Source of the DNA: Nocardioides sp. T2.26MG-1
GTDB lineage: Bacteria; Actinomycetota; Actinomycetes; Propionibacteriales; Nocardioidaceae
Reading direction: 5' to 3'
Assembly: GCF_950101795.1 (NCBI RefSeq)
Contig: NZ_CATNLZ010000003.1
Location: 62,001-126,000, forward strand
DNA: 64,000 bases
Part shown: positions 34,582 to 43,840 of the stretch, one piece after another
Position numbering within the stretch: the stretch's first letter is position 1
How the letters are laid out: each line of letters starts with the position of its first letter
Translations under genes and position numbers: made by a program
Notes under the pieces: model-generated
What the model was told of the DNA's origin: nothing
Database searches by the model: none
Seen by the model: only the letters and a program-made list of their open reading frames with translations

Positions 34582-35111
34582 CGACGCTCGCGCCGGTGGC
34601 CCTGCACCCCGAGGCCGGAGCCGTGCCGGAGGAGGTGCGCTGGATCGTGGCCGGCACTCCGCTCCCCGCCCCGGGCACGGTCGTCGAGGCGCCCGGCGAC
34701 CTCGGTGCGCTGATCGCCGACGGCACCCTGGTCGAGGTCCGGGTGCTGCCCGGGTGCGTGGTCACCCGCGCTGCGTCGGCCGCCGACTGGCGGCAGTGCG
34801 GCGCCCGGGTGCGCGCGGCGGTCGCAGCCGCGGTCGCCGAGCCGGAGCGCTGGCGGATGGAGGCGACCGGGTCCGCGGACGACGAGGCGCTGGCCGACGC
34901 CGTACGCCGCCTGGTCGCGGGCGACGTCGGCGACTACGTGCGCTCCCACGGCGGCGCCATCGACCTGGCCGGCGTGCGCCACGGCGTCGTCACCGTGTGC
35001 CTGCGCGGCGCCTGCCACGGCTGCCCGGCCTCCGAGTTCACCCTGCGCATGCGCGTCGAGCGCCGGCTCCGCGAGGAGTGCCCGGCGCTCGTCTCGCTCG
35101 TCGCCCAGTAG
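34578..35111 (+). CDS. NifU C-terminal-domain protein in the feo operon
   Basis: 177 aa. The last 75 residues form an Nfu/NifU-C domain with the CxxC iron-sulfur ligand motif GACHGCPASEF. The N-terminal half (about 100 residues) starts ALHPEAGAVPEEVRWIVAG and is not recognised; it resembles the scaffold/N-terminal half of Nfu-like proteins in length only. Translationally coupled to feoB. In actinobacteria that lack FeoC, this protein may take the FeoC role or deliver imported iron to clusters; that is an inference. Confidence 0.82.
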   Translation: MTTLAPVALHPEAGAVPEEVRWIVAGTPLPAPGTVVEAPGDLGALIADGTLVEVRVLPGCVVTRAASAADWRQCGARVRAAVAAAVAEPERWRMEATGSADDEALADAVRRLVAGDVGDYVRSHGGAIDLAGVRHGVVTVCLRGACHGCPASEFTLRMRVERRLREECPALVSLVAQ

Positions 35112-35117
35112 TCCGGG

Positions 35118-36668
<1,551 letters not shown>

Positions 36669-36742
36669 CGGTGCCCTCCTGGTGGTGTGCCGACCACTCT
36701 AGTGACGGTCGTGTTGGCCGGAGGTTGCCTCCGATCGTCGGG

Positions 36743-36780
36743 ATGAGAGTCCTCTCATCCGGCTCTCATCGCGGCCCCAC
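36743..36780 (+). promoter_or_regulatory. OmpR-type operator (copy A) before the secreted-protein/sensor/regulator operon
   Basis: ATGAGAG-TC-CTCTCAT (36743-36758) is a perfect 7-bp-arm palindrome. Its right arm begins a series of half-sites, CTCAT at 36754 and 36765 and CCCAC at 36776, exactly 11 bp apart. Phased direct repeats of this spacing are how OmpR/PhoB-family regulators bind. Copies B and C lie at 40690 and 43841. The site is only 22 nt before the GTG at 36803. Confidence 0.7.
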
Positions 36781-36802
36781 GATGGAGGAGGATGGTGGGG
36801 CC

Positions 36803-37195
36803 GTGAACAAGCTCTGGAAGGTCCTCCTCGCGCTCGCGCTGCTCGTCCCGATGGGGGCGTACGTCGCGGGCTCGCTCATGGCCTCGGCCGCCGACGACCC
36901 CTCGCCGCGGCCACCGATCGTCATCGAGGACCGCGACCCGAGCGGCTCCCCCAGCGGGACGCCCACCGGCTCCCCGAGCAGCGACCCCACGCCGTCCGGC
37001 ACGGTCGGCCGGGTCGAGCTCGACCCGGACGACATCGACGACCCCGACGACGACTGGGGCCGCGACGACGACCACGGTGGCAACTACGGCGAGGACCACC
37101 GGGACGGTCGCGGTGAGGACCACGGCGAGCGGCACGGCGAGGACCGCTCCGGGTCGGGGGGCGGCGATGGCGGCCGCGGTGGCCACGGCGGCTGA
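36803..37195 (+). CDS. Membrane-anchored D/H/E/G-rich protein, unknown function
   Basis: 130 aa from GTG 36803 (ATG 36782 is an in-frame alternative, but the GTG gives NKLWK, like the two related genes). A hydrophobic signal/anchor (about residues 3-25) leads to a Ser/Pro/Gly linker and an acidic tract ELDPDDIDDPDDDWGRDDDH, then Gly/His/Asp/Glu/Arg-rich sequence. The exported part looks unfolded and could bind Ca2+ or other cations. First gene before the kinase and regulator, directly behind operator A, so it is likely sensed or controlled by them. No known family. Confidence 0.75.
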   Translation: MNKLWKVLLALALLVPMGAYVAGSLMASAADDPSPRPPIVIEDRDPSGSPSGTPTGSPSSDPTPSGTVGRVELDPDDIDDPDDDWGRDDDHGGNYGEDHRDGRGEDHGERHGEDRSGSGGGDGGRGGHGG

Positions 37196-38654
37196 CACGG
37201 CGACCTCCCGATGGCGCGCTCGGCCGGCTTACCGGCCGGGCGCCTCGGTGCGCGTCCGCATCTCGGCCGCGGTCGCCCTCCTGGTCACCCTGGCGTTGGC
37301 CGGTGCGGGCGCGATCGTGTATGCGGTCGAGTCCCAACGGCTCGAGGAGCAGGTGGTAGCGGAGATCGACCAGGAGCTCGCCGAGCTCGCGAAGCTCCAG
37401 GAGAACGGCCTCAACCCCGACACCGGCCGTCCCTTCGACAGCGTCGGCGTCATGCTCGACACGTTCCTCGCCCGCAACGTGCCCGACGACAACGAGATCC
37501 TGGTCAGCTGGTATGACGGCCGCCCGGTCAAGGCGTCACCGCAGGAGGCCTTCGCCGGGACGACCCTCTTCCGGGACACCGCCGAGCCCCTGATCACCGA
37601 GGGCGGGTCGACGCGCATCGACGTCCCTGGGTACGGCGAGGCGCTCGTGACCGTCCAGCCGGTGCGCAGCTCCACCGAGGACGGCGCCCTGGTGATCGTG
37701 ACCTACCTCGAGGAGAGCCGGGGCGAGCTGCGCGACACCATGCGCACCTACGCGATCGTGGCCCTGCTGTCGCTGCTGCTGGTGACCGCCGCGGCCGCCT
37801 GGCTCTCGGGCCGGCTGCTCGCGCCGCTGCGGGTGCTGCGCGAGACCGCCGACGACATCTCCGAGAGCGACCTCGCCCGCCGGCTGCCGGTCACCGGCAA
37901 CGACGACATCACCGCGCTGACCCGCACGTTCAACGGCATGCTCGACCGCCTCGAGGCGGCGTTCGTGGGGCAACGCGAGTTCCTCGACGACGCCGGCCAC
38001 GAGCTGCGCACTCCCCTCACCGTGCTGCGCGGCCACCTCGAGCTGCTCGACACCGGCAGCCCCGAGGAGGTCGCCGAGACCCGGGCGCTGCTCCTCGAGG
38101 AGACCGACCGGATGGCGCGCCTCGTGGGCGACCTCATCCTGCTCGCGAAGAGTGACCGGCCCGACTTCCTCCGCCTCCGGCCGGTCGACCTGGCCGCGCT
38201 CACGGCGGACGTGCTCGCCAAGGCCCGCGGGCTCGGCGACCGCGACTGGGTGCTCGACGAGACCGCCGAGGTGCAGGTCCGCGGCGACGAGCAGCGGCTC
38301 ACCCAGGCGCTGCTCCAGCTCACCGACAACGCCGTCAAGCACACCCGCCCCGGGGACACGATCGCGGTGGGCTCGTCGTACGACGGCGACCAGGCCCGGC
38401 TCTGGGTCCGGGACACCGGACCGGGGGTGCCGCCGGACCAGCGCGAGCACATCTTCGAACGATTCGGGCGGGCCGCCGTGTCTCCCGGCGACGAGGGCTT
38501 CGGCCTGGGCCTGTCGATCGTGTCCGCCATCGCGCGGTCGCACGGCGGCAGCGTCGCGGTCGAGGACGCCCCACCCCAGGGCGCACGCTTCGTCATCATC
38601 CTGCCCGTCCCGGCGACGGCTCCACCGGAGGAGGACCCGTGGCCCGCATCCTGA
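37167..38654 (+). CDS. Sensor histidine kinase of the OmpR-type pair
   Basis: 495 aa from ATG 37167 (overlaps the previous gene by 29 nt). TM1 about residues 32-54, an extracytoplasmic sensor of about 135 residues, TM2 about 194-214, HAMP 215-267. The HisKA H-box is FLDDAGHELRTPLTVL with phospho-His278. The HATPase domain shows N-box QLTDNAVKHT, G1 VRDTGPGVP, and G2 GFGLGLSIV. The sensor domain has no recognisable fold. Overlaps the regulator start by 16 nt. Related to MprB/CseC-like actinobacterial kinases by layout only; signal unknown. Confidence 0.92.
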   Translation: MAAAVATAADTATSRWRARPAYRPGASVRVRISAAVALLVTLALAGAGAIVYAVESQRLEEQVVAEIDQELAELAKLQENGLNPDTGRPFDSVGVMLDTFLARNVPDDNEILVSWYDGRPVKASPQEAFAGTTLFRDTAEPLITEGGSTRIDVPGYGEALVTVQPVRSSTEDGALVIVTYLEESRGELRDTMRTYAIVALLSLLLVTAAAAWLSGRLLAPLRVLRETADDISESDLARRLPVTGNDDITALTRTFNGMLDRLEAAFVGQREFLDDAGHELRTPLTVLRGHLELLDTGSPEEVAETRALLLEETDRMARLVGDLILLAKSDRPDFLRLRPVDLAALTADVLAKARGLGDRDWVLDETAEVQVRGDEQRLTQALLQLTDNAVKHTRPGDTIAVGSSYDGDQARLWVRDTGPGVPPDQREHIFERFGRAAVSPGDEGFGLGLSIVSAIARSHGGSVAVEDAPPQGARFVIILPVPATAPPEEDPWPAS

Positions 38655-39307
38655 TCGTGGAGGACGAGCGGAGGATCTCGTCGTTCATCGCGAAGGGCCT
38701 GCGCGCCGAGGGCCACGTGACGACCTGCGTCGCCGACGGTCGGGAGGGGCTCGACCTCGCGCTGAGCGGCGACGTCGATCTCGTGGTGCTCGACATCGGG
38801 CTGCCGGGGATCGACGGCTTCGAGGTGCTCGAACGGCTCCGCGCCCAAGGATCCGCCGTCCCGGTCATCGTGCTCACCGCCCGCGACTCGGTCGGCGACA
38901 CCGTGTCCGCCCTCGAGGGCGGCGCCGACGACTACATGCCCAAGCCGTTCCGGTTCGCCGAGCTGCTGGCGCGGGTCCGGCTGCGGCTGCGCCAGTGCCC
39001 GGACCCGTCGGCGCAACGCGACGAGGTGCTCCGGGCCGGCGGGGTGTCGCTCGACCTGCGCACCCGCCGCGCCATGGTCGGCGGCCGGCAGGTCGACCTC
39101 TCGGCACGCGAGTTCCGGCTCGCCGAGATGTTCATGACCAACGCCGGGCAGGTGCTCTCCCGCGAGCAGCTGCTCGACCACGTCTGGGGCATGGACTTCG
39201 ACCCCGGGTCCAACGTCGTCGACGTGTACGTCGGTTACCTGCGCAAGAAGCTCGGCTCCGACACCATCGCGACAGTCCGGGGCATGGGCTACCGCTTCAA
39301 CCGTTGA
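38639..39307 (+). CDS. Response regulator, OmpR/PhoB family
   Basis: 222 aa from GTG 38639 with GGAGGAGG just before. Receiver domain with VEDE acidic pair, phospho-acceptor Asp52 in LVVLDIGLPG, Thr in VIVLTARD and Lys in YMPKPFRF. The winged-helix DNA-binding domain (about 128-222) ends with EQLLDHVWGMDFDPG, VVDVYVGYLRKKLG and VRGMGYRF. It is the obvious candidate to bind the 11-bp-phased operators at 36743, 40690 and 43841. Its TGA stop is supplied by the palindromic repeat at 39302. Confidence 0.94.
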   Translation: MARILIVEDERRISSFIAKGLRAEGHVTTCVADGREGLDLALSGDVDLVVLDIGLPGIDGFEVLERLRAQGSAVPVIVLTARDSVGDTVSALEGGADDYMPKPFRFAELLARVRLRLRQCPDPSAQRDEVLRAGGVSLDLRTRRAMVGGRQVDLSAREFRLAEMFMTNAGQVLSREQLLDHVWGMDFDPGSNVVDVYVGYLRKKLGSDTIATVRGMGYRFNR

Positions 39308-39336
39308 CCCGCCCGAAACTTTCGGGCGGGTCAACG
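39302..39336. terminator. 35-bp palindromic repeat copy 2 (probable terminator)
   Basis: Arms CGTTGACCCGCCCGAAA and TTTCGGGCGGGTCAACG pair perfectly across one base. The TGA at 39305-39307 within the left arm is the stop of the response regulator gene. Confidence 0.8.
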
Positions 39337-39354
39337 TGGATTGTCGACATTGAG

Positions 39355-39389
39355 CGTTGACCCGTCGTGAAGTTTCGGGCGGGTCAACG
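39355..39389. terminator. 35-bp palindromic repeat copy 3, left arm degenerate
   Basis: Right arm TTTCGGGCGGGTCAACG is intact; the left arm CGTTGACCCGTCGTGAA has several changes. It lies 2 nt beyond the stop of the leftward kinase gene, so copies 2 and 3 each end one of two converging genes. Confidence 0.7.
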
Positions 39390-39391
39390 TG

Positions 39392-40243
39392 TCAGCGGGT
39401 CTCGAACCCACCCAGCCGGACGGCGGGCTGGCGGTCCAGGACCGGCTCGAGGGCCTCGGCGACCTCGTGCGGCAGGGGCCGGTCGGCCGGCCGGCGCTCG
39501 AGGCCGGCGTACAGGATCTTCACCACCTCCGCGGGGGTGCGTTCGGGGAGCTCGAACGGCTCCTCGTCGAGCTGGGGGAAGCCCGGGCCGTCGAAGGCCC
39601 GGTAGCCCGCGACCGCCTCGAAGACTGTCGCGCAGACCCCCCAGACGTCACTGGCGGGACCGGGCCCGCCGTACCGATCCGGGTCGGCCTGCTCGGGCGA
39701 CATGTAGGCGTCGGTGCCGATCAGCCGGGTGCGGGCGGCGTCGGCGAGCGGGCGGGCGACCGAGAGGTCGATCAGCCGGGCGGGCGCACCCATGATCACG
39801 TTGCTCGGCTTCACGTCGAGGTGCGCCCAGCCGAGCCGGCGCAGGTAGTGCAGCGCGCTCGCGAGCTCGATGGCGAGCGGGAGGTACTGCTGCTCCTGCA
39901 GCGGGCCGTAGCGGCGGACCAGGGTCGAGAGCCGCGGTCCGTCGATGTGCTCGAGTACGACGTGGGGTCGCCCGGACGTCAGGTCGTGGCGCAGCCCGCG
40001 CACGACGACGGGGTGGTTGACGGTCGCGAGCGCCTGCACCTCCCGGACCAGCCCGCGCAACGCGTGCTCGTCGGCCACCTGGTCGGGGCGGACCACCTTG
40101 ACCACCACGGGGGCGTAGGTGACCTCGTCGAACGCCAGGTAGGCCTCGTAGGCGGACCCGCCGCCGAGCCGACGGACAGCCGTCAGCTCGGCGGTGATCG
40201 GGTCGCCCTCGGCGAAGCACCAGGAGGCCGGGGACGCCACCAC
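39392..40243 (-). CDS. Serine/threonine protein kinase-like protein with variant catalytic motifs
   Basis: 283 aa, kinase domain only, no membrane anchor or sensor. The ATP-binding Lys is present (PVVVKVV), and a Gly-rich loop is recognisable as RRLGGGSAYEAYLAF. The catalytic loop reads HLDVKPSNVI instead of HRDxKPxN, the DFG motif is replaced by LIDLSVA, and the activation segment keeps GTDAYMSPEQ. It may be active or may serve as a pseudokinase. It starts 2 nt after the secreted-protein gene upstream and so belongs to the transcript governed by operator B. Confidence 0.83.
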   Translation of the reverse strand: MVASPASWCFAEGDPITAELTAVRRLGGGSAYEAYLAFDEVTYAPVVVKVVRPDQVADEHALRGLVREVQALATVNHPVVVRGLRHDLTSGRPHVVLEHIDGPRLSTLVRRYGPLQEQQYLPLAIELASALHYLRRLGWAHLDVKPSNVIMGAPARLIDLSVARPLADAARTRLIGTDAYMSPEQADPDRYGGPGPASDVWGVCATVFEAVAGYRAFDGPGFPQLDEEPFELPERTPAEVVKILYAGLERRPADRPLPHEVAEALEPVLDRQPAVRLGGFETR

Positions 40244-40244
40244 G

Positions 40245-40625
40245 TCAGCCCCGGGTGTTGTGGCGGGTGCCGTCGTTGGTGTGGTTGCGGGAGTGGTCGA
40301 CGTTGCCGCTGCCGGGGCCGTCGCCGGTCAGGTCACGGACGCTGCCGCCCCGGCTGTGGTCCGTGACGGCGCCCCGGGTGCGGGTGCGCGTCTGCGTGCC
40401 GTTGCCGAGGCCGGTGTCGTCGTCGTCATCGTCCTCCACCGTGGTCACCACGGCCTGCGCGTCGTCGTCGCGCTTGAGCGCCTTGCTGTGGTGGTGACCA
40501 CGGTCGTCACCCGCCGGGTCGTCGAAGCCCTGGTCGGCCAGCGCCAGCGGTGCCTGCCAGGCGATCAGCCCGGTGGTCACCAGGCCCGCCAGCCCGAGAG
40601 TGCCCGTGGTCATCAGCTTGTTCAT
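40245..40625 (-). CDS. Small secreted Asp/His/Arg-rich protein
   Basis: 126 aa with AAGGAG before the ATG at 40625. Sec signal peptide with the core ending AWQAPLALADQ (cleavage about residue 31). The mature part is low complexity: GFDDPAGDDRGHHHSK, a DDDDDD tract, Thr/Arg stretches (TQTRTRTRGA), and His/Asn near the end. No Cys, no known family. It shares MNK..., the WQAP signal end and operator type with the gene at 43404. Cation binding at the cell surface is a reasonable guess. Followed 2 nt later by the kinase gene. Confidence 0.78.
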   Translation of the reverse strand: MNKLMTTGTLGLAGLVTTGLIAWQAPLALADQGFDDPAGDDRGHHHSKALKRDDDAQAVVTTVEDDDDDDTGLGNGTQTRTRTRGAVTDHSRGGSVRDLTGDGPGSGNVDHSRNHTNDGTRHNTRG

Positions 40626-40689
40626 CGTCGTCTCCTTGTCGTCGGAAGGTGCAGCGGATCTGCCACGACCAGGAGCCTCCGTGGCCGAG

Positions 40690-40727
40690 GTGAGGTGGCC
40701 ATGAGCCGTCGATGAGAGACCTCTCAC
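40690..40727 (-). promoter_or_regulatory. OmpR-type operator (copy B)
   Basis: Read on the minus strand: GTGAGAG-GT-CTCTCAT (40727-40712), then CTCAT half-sites stepping 11 bp (plus-strand ATGAG at 40712 and 40701, GTGAG at 40690). It lies 65 nt before the secreted-protein gene at 40625 and about 110 nt before the rightward membrane-protein/copper-chaperone/DyP operon, so it could serve both directions. Confidence 0.7.
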
Positions 40728-40836
40728 ACGGACCGTCCCGCGGACCCACGTATCCTGTGCGCGCCCGCCACCGAGCCCCCGGAGTCCCGCGATCCCGTCC
40801 CGTCCCGCGACCGCAGCCCCCGCACCGCCGTTCCTG

Positions 40837-41553
40837 GTGTGGGCGCGCGCTGCCCTGCTCGGTGCCGCGATGCTCGGCACCGGGACGGTCTCGCACGTCT
40901 CGGCGGGCGGCCTGCTCCCCCACCCGGTCGCGCTGCTCGTGCTCGCCACGGGCTTCGTGGCGCTCGCGGGCCGGTTCCTCCTCGGCCCCGCCTCGACCCG
41001 CCGGATCGTGACGCTCGTGGTCGTCGGCCAGGGCGCCGCGCACACCGCACTGTCCGCGCTGGCGGGCCACCGCGGCGACGGCGGTACGGCGGCGCCCGAC
41101 GCCCACCACGGGCCGCACCAGGTCCTGTCGGCGACGCTGCCGTTGGACGGCGACGGCCGCCGGGTCGGGTCGCTCCTCGACGCCTACTCCTCCGCACCCG
41201 TCACGGCCGGCCACGACGGCCCCGGCGTACCGCTCGGGGCGCTGAGCCACCTGGTCCACCACCTGGCCGAGCAGGGCCCGCTGATGCTCGCCGCGCACCT
41301 CGCCGCCGCCGTCGTCCTCGGCCTGGTCCTGGCCGTGGGCGAGCGGGCGCTGTGGGCCCTGGTGCACCTGGCGGCAGCCCGGGTGGTGGTGCTCGCCGCC
41401 GCCGGCCGCAGCGCCGCCGCGGCCCTCGCGGTCCTCCGCGGTGCCGCCGCCGCACCCCGCCCGCGCCCGCGGGCCACCGGTTTCGTCCCGCTCCCCCGTC
41501 TCGACCGGCCCGCGCTCTCGCGCCGCGGCCCACCCGCCCTCCTCGCCGTCTGA
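40837..41553 (+). CDS. Membrane protein with His-rich loop, first gene of copper/peroxidase operon
   Basis: About 238 aa; the start GTG 40837 is uncertain, as the frame stays open upstream without ATG. Four to five hydrophobic segments (about residues 2-20, 30-48, 55-72, 130-165, 170-190). A loop DAHHGPHQ and another VHHLAEQGPLM are rich in potential metal ligands. The C-terminus is a Pro/Arg-rich cytoplasmic tail. Similar membrane genes precede ecuC-dtpA copper-trafficking genes in Streptomyces, so a role in copper delivery is inferred from context only. Confidence 0.7.
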   Translation: MWARAALLGAAMLGTGTVSHVSAGGLLPHPVALLVLATGFVALAGRFLLGPASTRRIVTLVVVGQGAAHTALSALAGHRGDGGTAAPDAHHGPHQVLSATLPLDGDGRRVGSLLDAYSSAPVTAGHDGPGVPLGALSHLVHHLAEQGPLMLAAHLAAAVVLGLVLAVGERALWALVHLAAARVVVLAAAGRSAAAALAVLRGAAAAPRPRPRATGFVPLPRLDRPALSRRGPPALLAV

Positions 41554-41631
41554 CACCCACCCCACGGACCCGCCCGACCGGGCCGGTCCGGCGCGCGCCC
41601 GCGCGCCCACCCCAGACCGAGGAGAACCCCC

Positions 41632-42192
41632 ATGACGAACACTGCTGCGCGCCGACCCTGGCGCACCCTGATGCCGGGACTGGCGCTCGTGGTGGCGCTG
41701 GCCACGCTCGCCGGCTGCGGCGACGACGCCGACGCCACCAGCCCGAGCGGCGACCCGAGCAGCGCCTCCGGCGCCGTGACCGTCGAGGACCCGTGGGTCC
41801 GCGCGACCACCGGGACCGACGACCCGACGATGACCGGGGCCTTCCTGGTCGTCGACAACAACACCGACGAGGACGTCACGCTCGAGAGCGCCTCGTCGCC
41901 GGTGGCCGGGATGGCCCAGCTGCACGAGATGGTCGCGGTCGACGGCGAGATGGTGATGCAGGAGGCCCCCGGCGGCATCGTCGTGCGCGCCGGCGGCGGC
42001 CAGCTGCTGCAGCCCGGCGGCTACCACGTGATGCTGATGAAGCTGAAGCGCGAGCTCGCCCCCGGCGACGAGGTCGAGCTGACCCTCGGCTTCTCCGACG
42101 GGACCGCGGTGGAGGTGACCGCGCCCGTGAAGGAGTTCACCGAGGAGGCCGGCCACTACCACTCACCGGGCACCGCGGAGCACGGCCACTGA
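41632..42192 (+). CDS. Copper chaperone PCu(A)C family lipoprotein (ECuC-like)
   Basis: 186 aa with GAGGAG before ATG 41632. Lipoprotein signal peptide with lipobox LAGC (Cys about residue 24). The PCuAC domain contains the copper-binding set: His and Met in AQLHEMVAV, Met in GEMVMQEA, and GGYHVMLMKL with the final His/Met pair. The tail EEAGHYHSPGTAEHGH adds extra His. Binds Cu(I) outside the membrane and delivers it to partner proteins. Stop overlaps the start of the DyP peroxidase gene by 1 nt. Confidence 0.92.
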   Translation: MTNTAARRPWRTLMPGLALVVALATLAGCGDDADATSPSGDPSSASGAVTVEDPWVRATTGTDDPTMTGAFLVVDNNTDEDVTLESASSPVAGMAQLHEMVAVDGEMVMQEAPGGIVVRAGGGQLLQPGGYHVMLMKLKRELAPGDEVELTLGFSDGTAVEVTAPVKEFTEEAGHYHSPGTAEHGH

Positions 42193-43340
42193 TGGCCGAG
42201 CCCGAGACGCCCGCGCCCGCGAGGCGGGGCATCGGCCGGCGGGGGTTCCTCGGGTACGCCGGGTCGGCGGTCGCTGGTGCGGCCGCCGGCGCGGCCGGCG
42301 GCGCCGCCTGGGGCGGGACCGCCGAGGACCCGGCGCCCGCCCGCGTCGGCCTCGGGGCCGAGGTGACGCCGTACGGCGCCCACCAGGCCGGCGTGACCGC
42401 GCCGACCCCCACCGTGGTCGAGGTGGTCGCCCTCGACCTGCTGGAGACCGTCGACCGGGACGCCCTCGGCCGGCTGTTCCGGGTGTGGACCGGTGACATC
42501 GAGGCCCTGGCCACCGGACGCCCGACGCCCGGCGACACCGAGCCCTGGCTCGCGGCCGCCCGCGCCGACGTCACGGTCACCGTGGGCCTCGGGCCCGGCG
42601 CCCTGGCCGCCGCGCGGGTCGACCCGCCGGTGGGCTTCGAGCAGGTCCCGCCGATGCGGCACGACCGGTTGGAGGACCGGTGGTCCGGGGGCGACCTGGT
42701 GCTGGTCGTGGGTGCTCGCGACGGGACGACCGTCGCCCACGCGGTGCGGCAACTGGTCCGTGACGCGGCGCCGTTCGCCCGGCAGCGGTGGCGCCAGGCC
42801 GGGTTCTGGAACGGCGTGGACGCGGACGGACGACGGGTCACCGGGCGCAACCTGTTCGGCCAGGTCGACGGCACCGCCAACCCGGTGCCGGGCACGGACG
42901 CGTTCGACCAGGCCGTCTGGGTGGTCGGCCCGCCGTGGGCGGGCGGCACCACCCTGGTCGTACGCCGGATCGCGATGGACCTCGACACCTGGGCGACGCT
43001 CACCCGCGACAAGCAGGAGCAGGCCGTCGGACGTCGGCTCGACGACGGCGAGCGGCTGGCCGAGCCCCGTCCGGACGCGCACGCCAGGCTCGCGCTCCCG
43101 ATGGAGAACGCCGGGGCCCGGATCTTCCGCAAGGGCGTGAGCTACGCGAACGCCGAGGACAGCGGGCTGGTGTTCATGAGCTACCAGGCCTCGGTGGCCG
43201 GCCAGTTCGTGCCGATCCAGCGGTCCCTGGACCGCGCGGACGCGCTCAACACGTGGACGACGGCGATCGGCTCGGCGGTGTTCGCGGTGCTGCCCGGCTT
43301 CGAGCGAGGTGACTGGCTGGGCTCGGGGATCCTGGGCTGA
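42192..43340 (+). CDS. Tat-exported DyP-type heme peroxidase (EfeB/DtpA-like)
   Basis: 382 aa. Twin-arginine signal GRRGFLGYAGSAVAG. DyP signature GQVDGTANP (GxxDG with the catalytic Asp) near residue 222, distal Arg in the FRKGVSYAN region, and the proximal heme His probably in DAHARLALP. Oxidises dyes or metal/heme substrates with H2O2 at the outside of the membrane. In Streptomyces lividans DtpA is encoded next to a PCuAC protein and is needed for copper-enzyme maturation, which fits this pairing. A hairpin terminator follows the stop by 17 nt. Confidence 0.92.
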   Translation: MAEPETPAPARRGIGRRGFLGYAGSAVAGAAAGAAGGAAWGGTAEDPAPARVGLGAEVTPYGAHQAGVTAPTPTVVEVVALDLLETVDRDALGRLFRVWTGDIEALATGRPTPGDTEPWLAAARADVTVTVGLGPGALAAARVDPPVGFEQVPPMRHDRLEDRWSGGDLVLVVGARDGTTVAHAVRQLVRDAAPFARQRWRQAGFWNGVDADGRRVTGRNLFGQVDGTANPVPGTDAFDQAVWVVGPPWAGGTTLVVRRIAMDLDTWATLTRDKQEQAVGRRLDDGERLAEPRPDAHARLALPMENAGARIFRKGVSYANAEDSGLVFMSYQASVAGQFVPIQRSLDRADALNTWTTAIGSAVFAVLPGFERGDWLGSGILG

Positions 43341-43356
43341 AGGGGCCGAGCAGTGG

Positions 43357-43390
43357 CGCCGACCCGCCCGCCCCTGCGGGCGGGTCGGCG
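43357..43390. terminator. Bidirectional hairpin terminator
   Basis: CGCCGACCCGCCCGC / GCGGGCGGGTCGGCG, a perfect 15-bp stem with a CCCT loop, between the stops of the DyP gene (+) and the repeat-protein gene (-). GC-rich and without a U-tract, as usual in high-GC actinobacteria. Confidence 0.8.
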
Positions 43391-43403
43391 TTGCGTCGAC
43401 AGG

Positions 43404-43745
43404 TCACCAACCACCGTGACCGTGGCGGTGCATGCGGTCACGGTCACGGTCGAGGTCGCCGTCGTGGAGCCGGTCCCGATCCCGGTCACCGTCGTGGATG
43501 CGGTCGCGATCGCGGTCACCGTCACGGGTGCCGTCGCAGTCACCGTCGTGGATACGGTCACGGTCGCGATCGCCCCCGCCCGCGCCGCCGTAGCCCTGGC
43601 CGCCGTAGCCCTGGCCGACGCTGCTGGTGGCTGCGCCGCCGGTGTCGCCGCCGCCGGCCGCCGTGGCCGGCGCCTGCCAGCCGAGCGCCGCCGCGGCGGC
43701 CAGGCCGAGTGCTGCCAGCGATCCGTTCCTCACTGCCTTGTTCAT
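43404..43745 (-). CDS. Small secreted DRDR-repeat protein
   Basis: 113 aa. Signal peptide ends GWQAPATAAGG (about residue 32), a Gly/Tyr/Gln segment GQGYGGQGYGGAGGG follows, and the rest is four to five tandem units of DRDRDRIHDGD type up to a His-rich end (RMHRHGHGGW). Alternating Asp/Arg with one DGD per unit resembles the spacing of acidic Ca2+-binding loops, though no EF-hand or dockerin pattern is complete. Related in signal peptide, start (MNK) and operator to the gene at 40245. DNA of the unit is repetitive, so length may vary between strains. Confidence 0.75.
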   Translation of the reverse strand: MNKAVRNGSLAALGLAAAAALGWQAPATAAGGGDTGGAATSSVGQGYGGQGYGGAGGGDRDRDRIHDGDCDGTRDGDRDRDRIHDGDRDRDRLHDGDLDRDRDRMHRHGHGGW

Positions 43746-43840
43746 CGTGTCGCCCCCTTGGGCTGTCGTGACCGGCCGGGCCGGACCCAGCGGGCGTGGC
43801 CGGCCGGTCGTTGCTTCAGGAGCGACACTGCCGGCGGCGG

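Noticed and set aside
43404..43745. Tandem repeats taken as a non-coding minisatellite
   Set aside because: The unit keeps one frame from a signal peptide to a stop codon, and an ordered operator lies upstream, so coding is the better reading.
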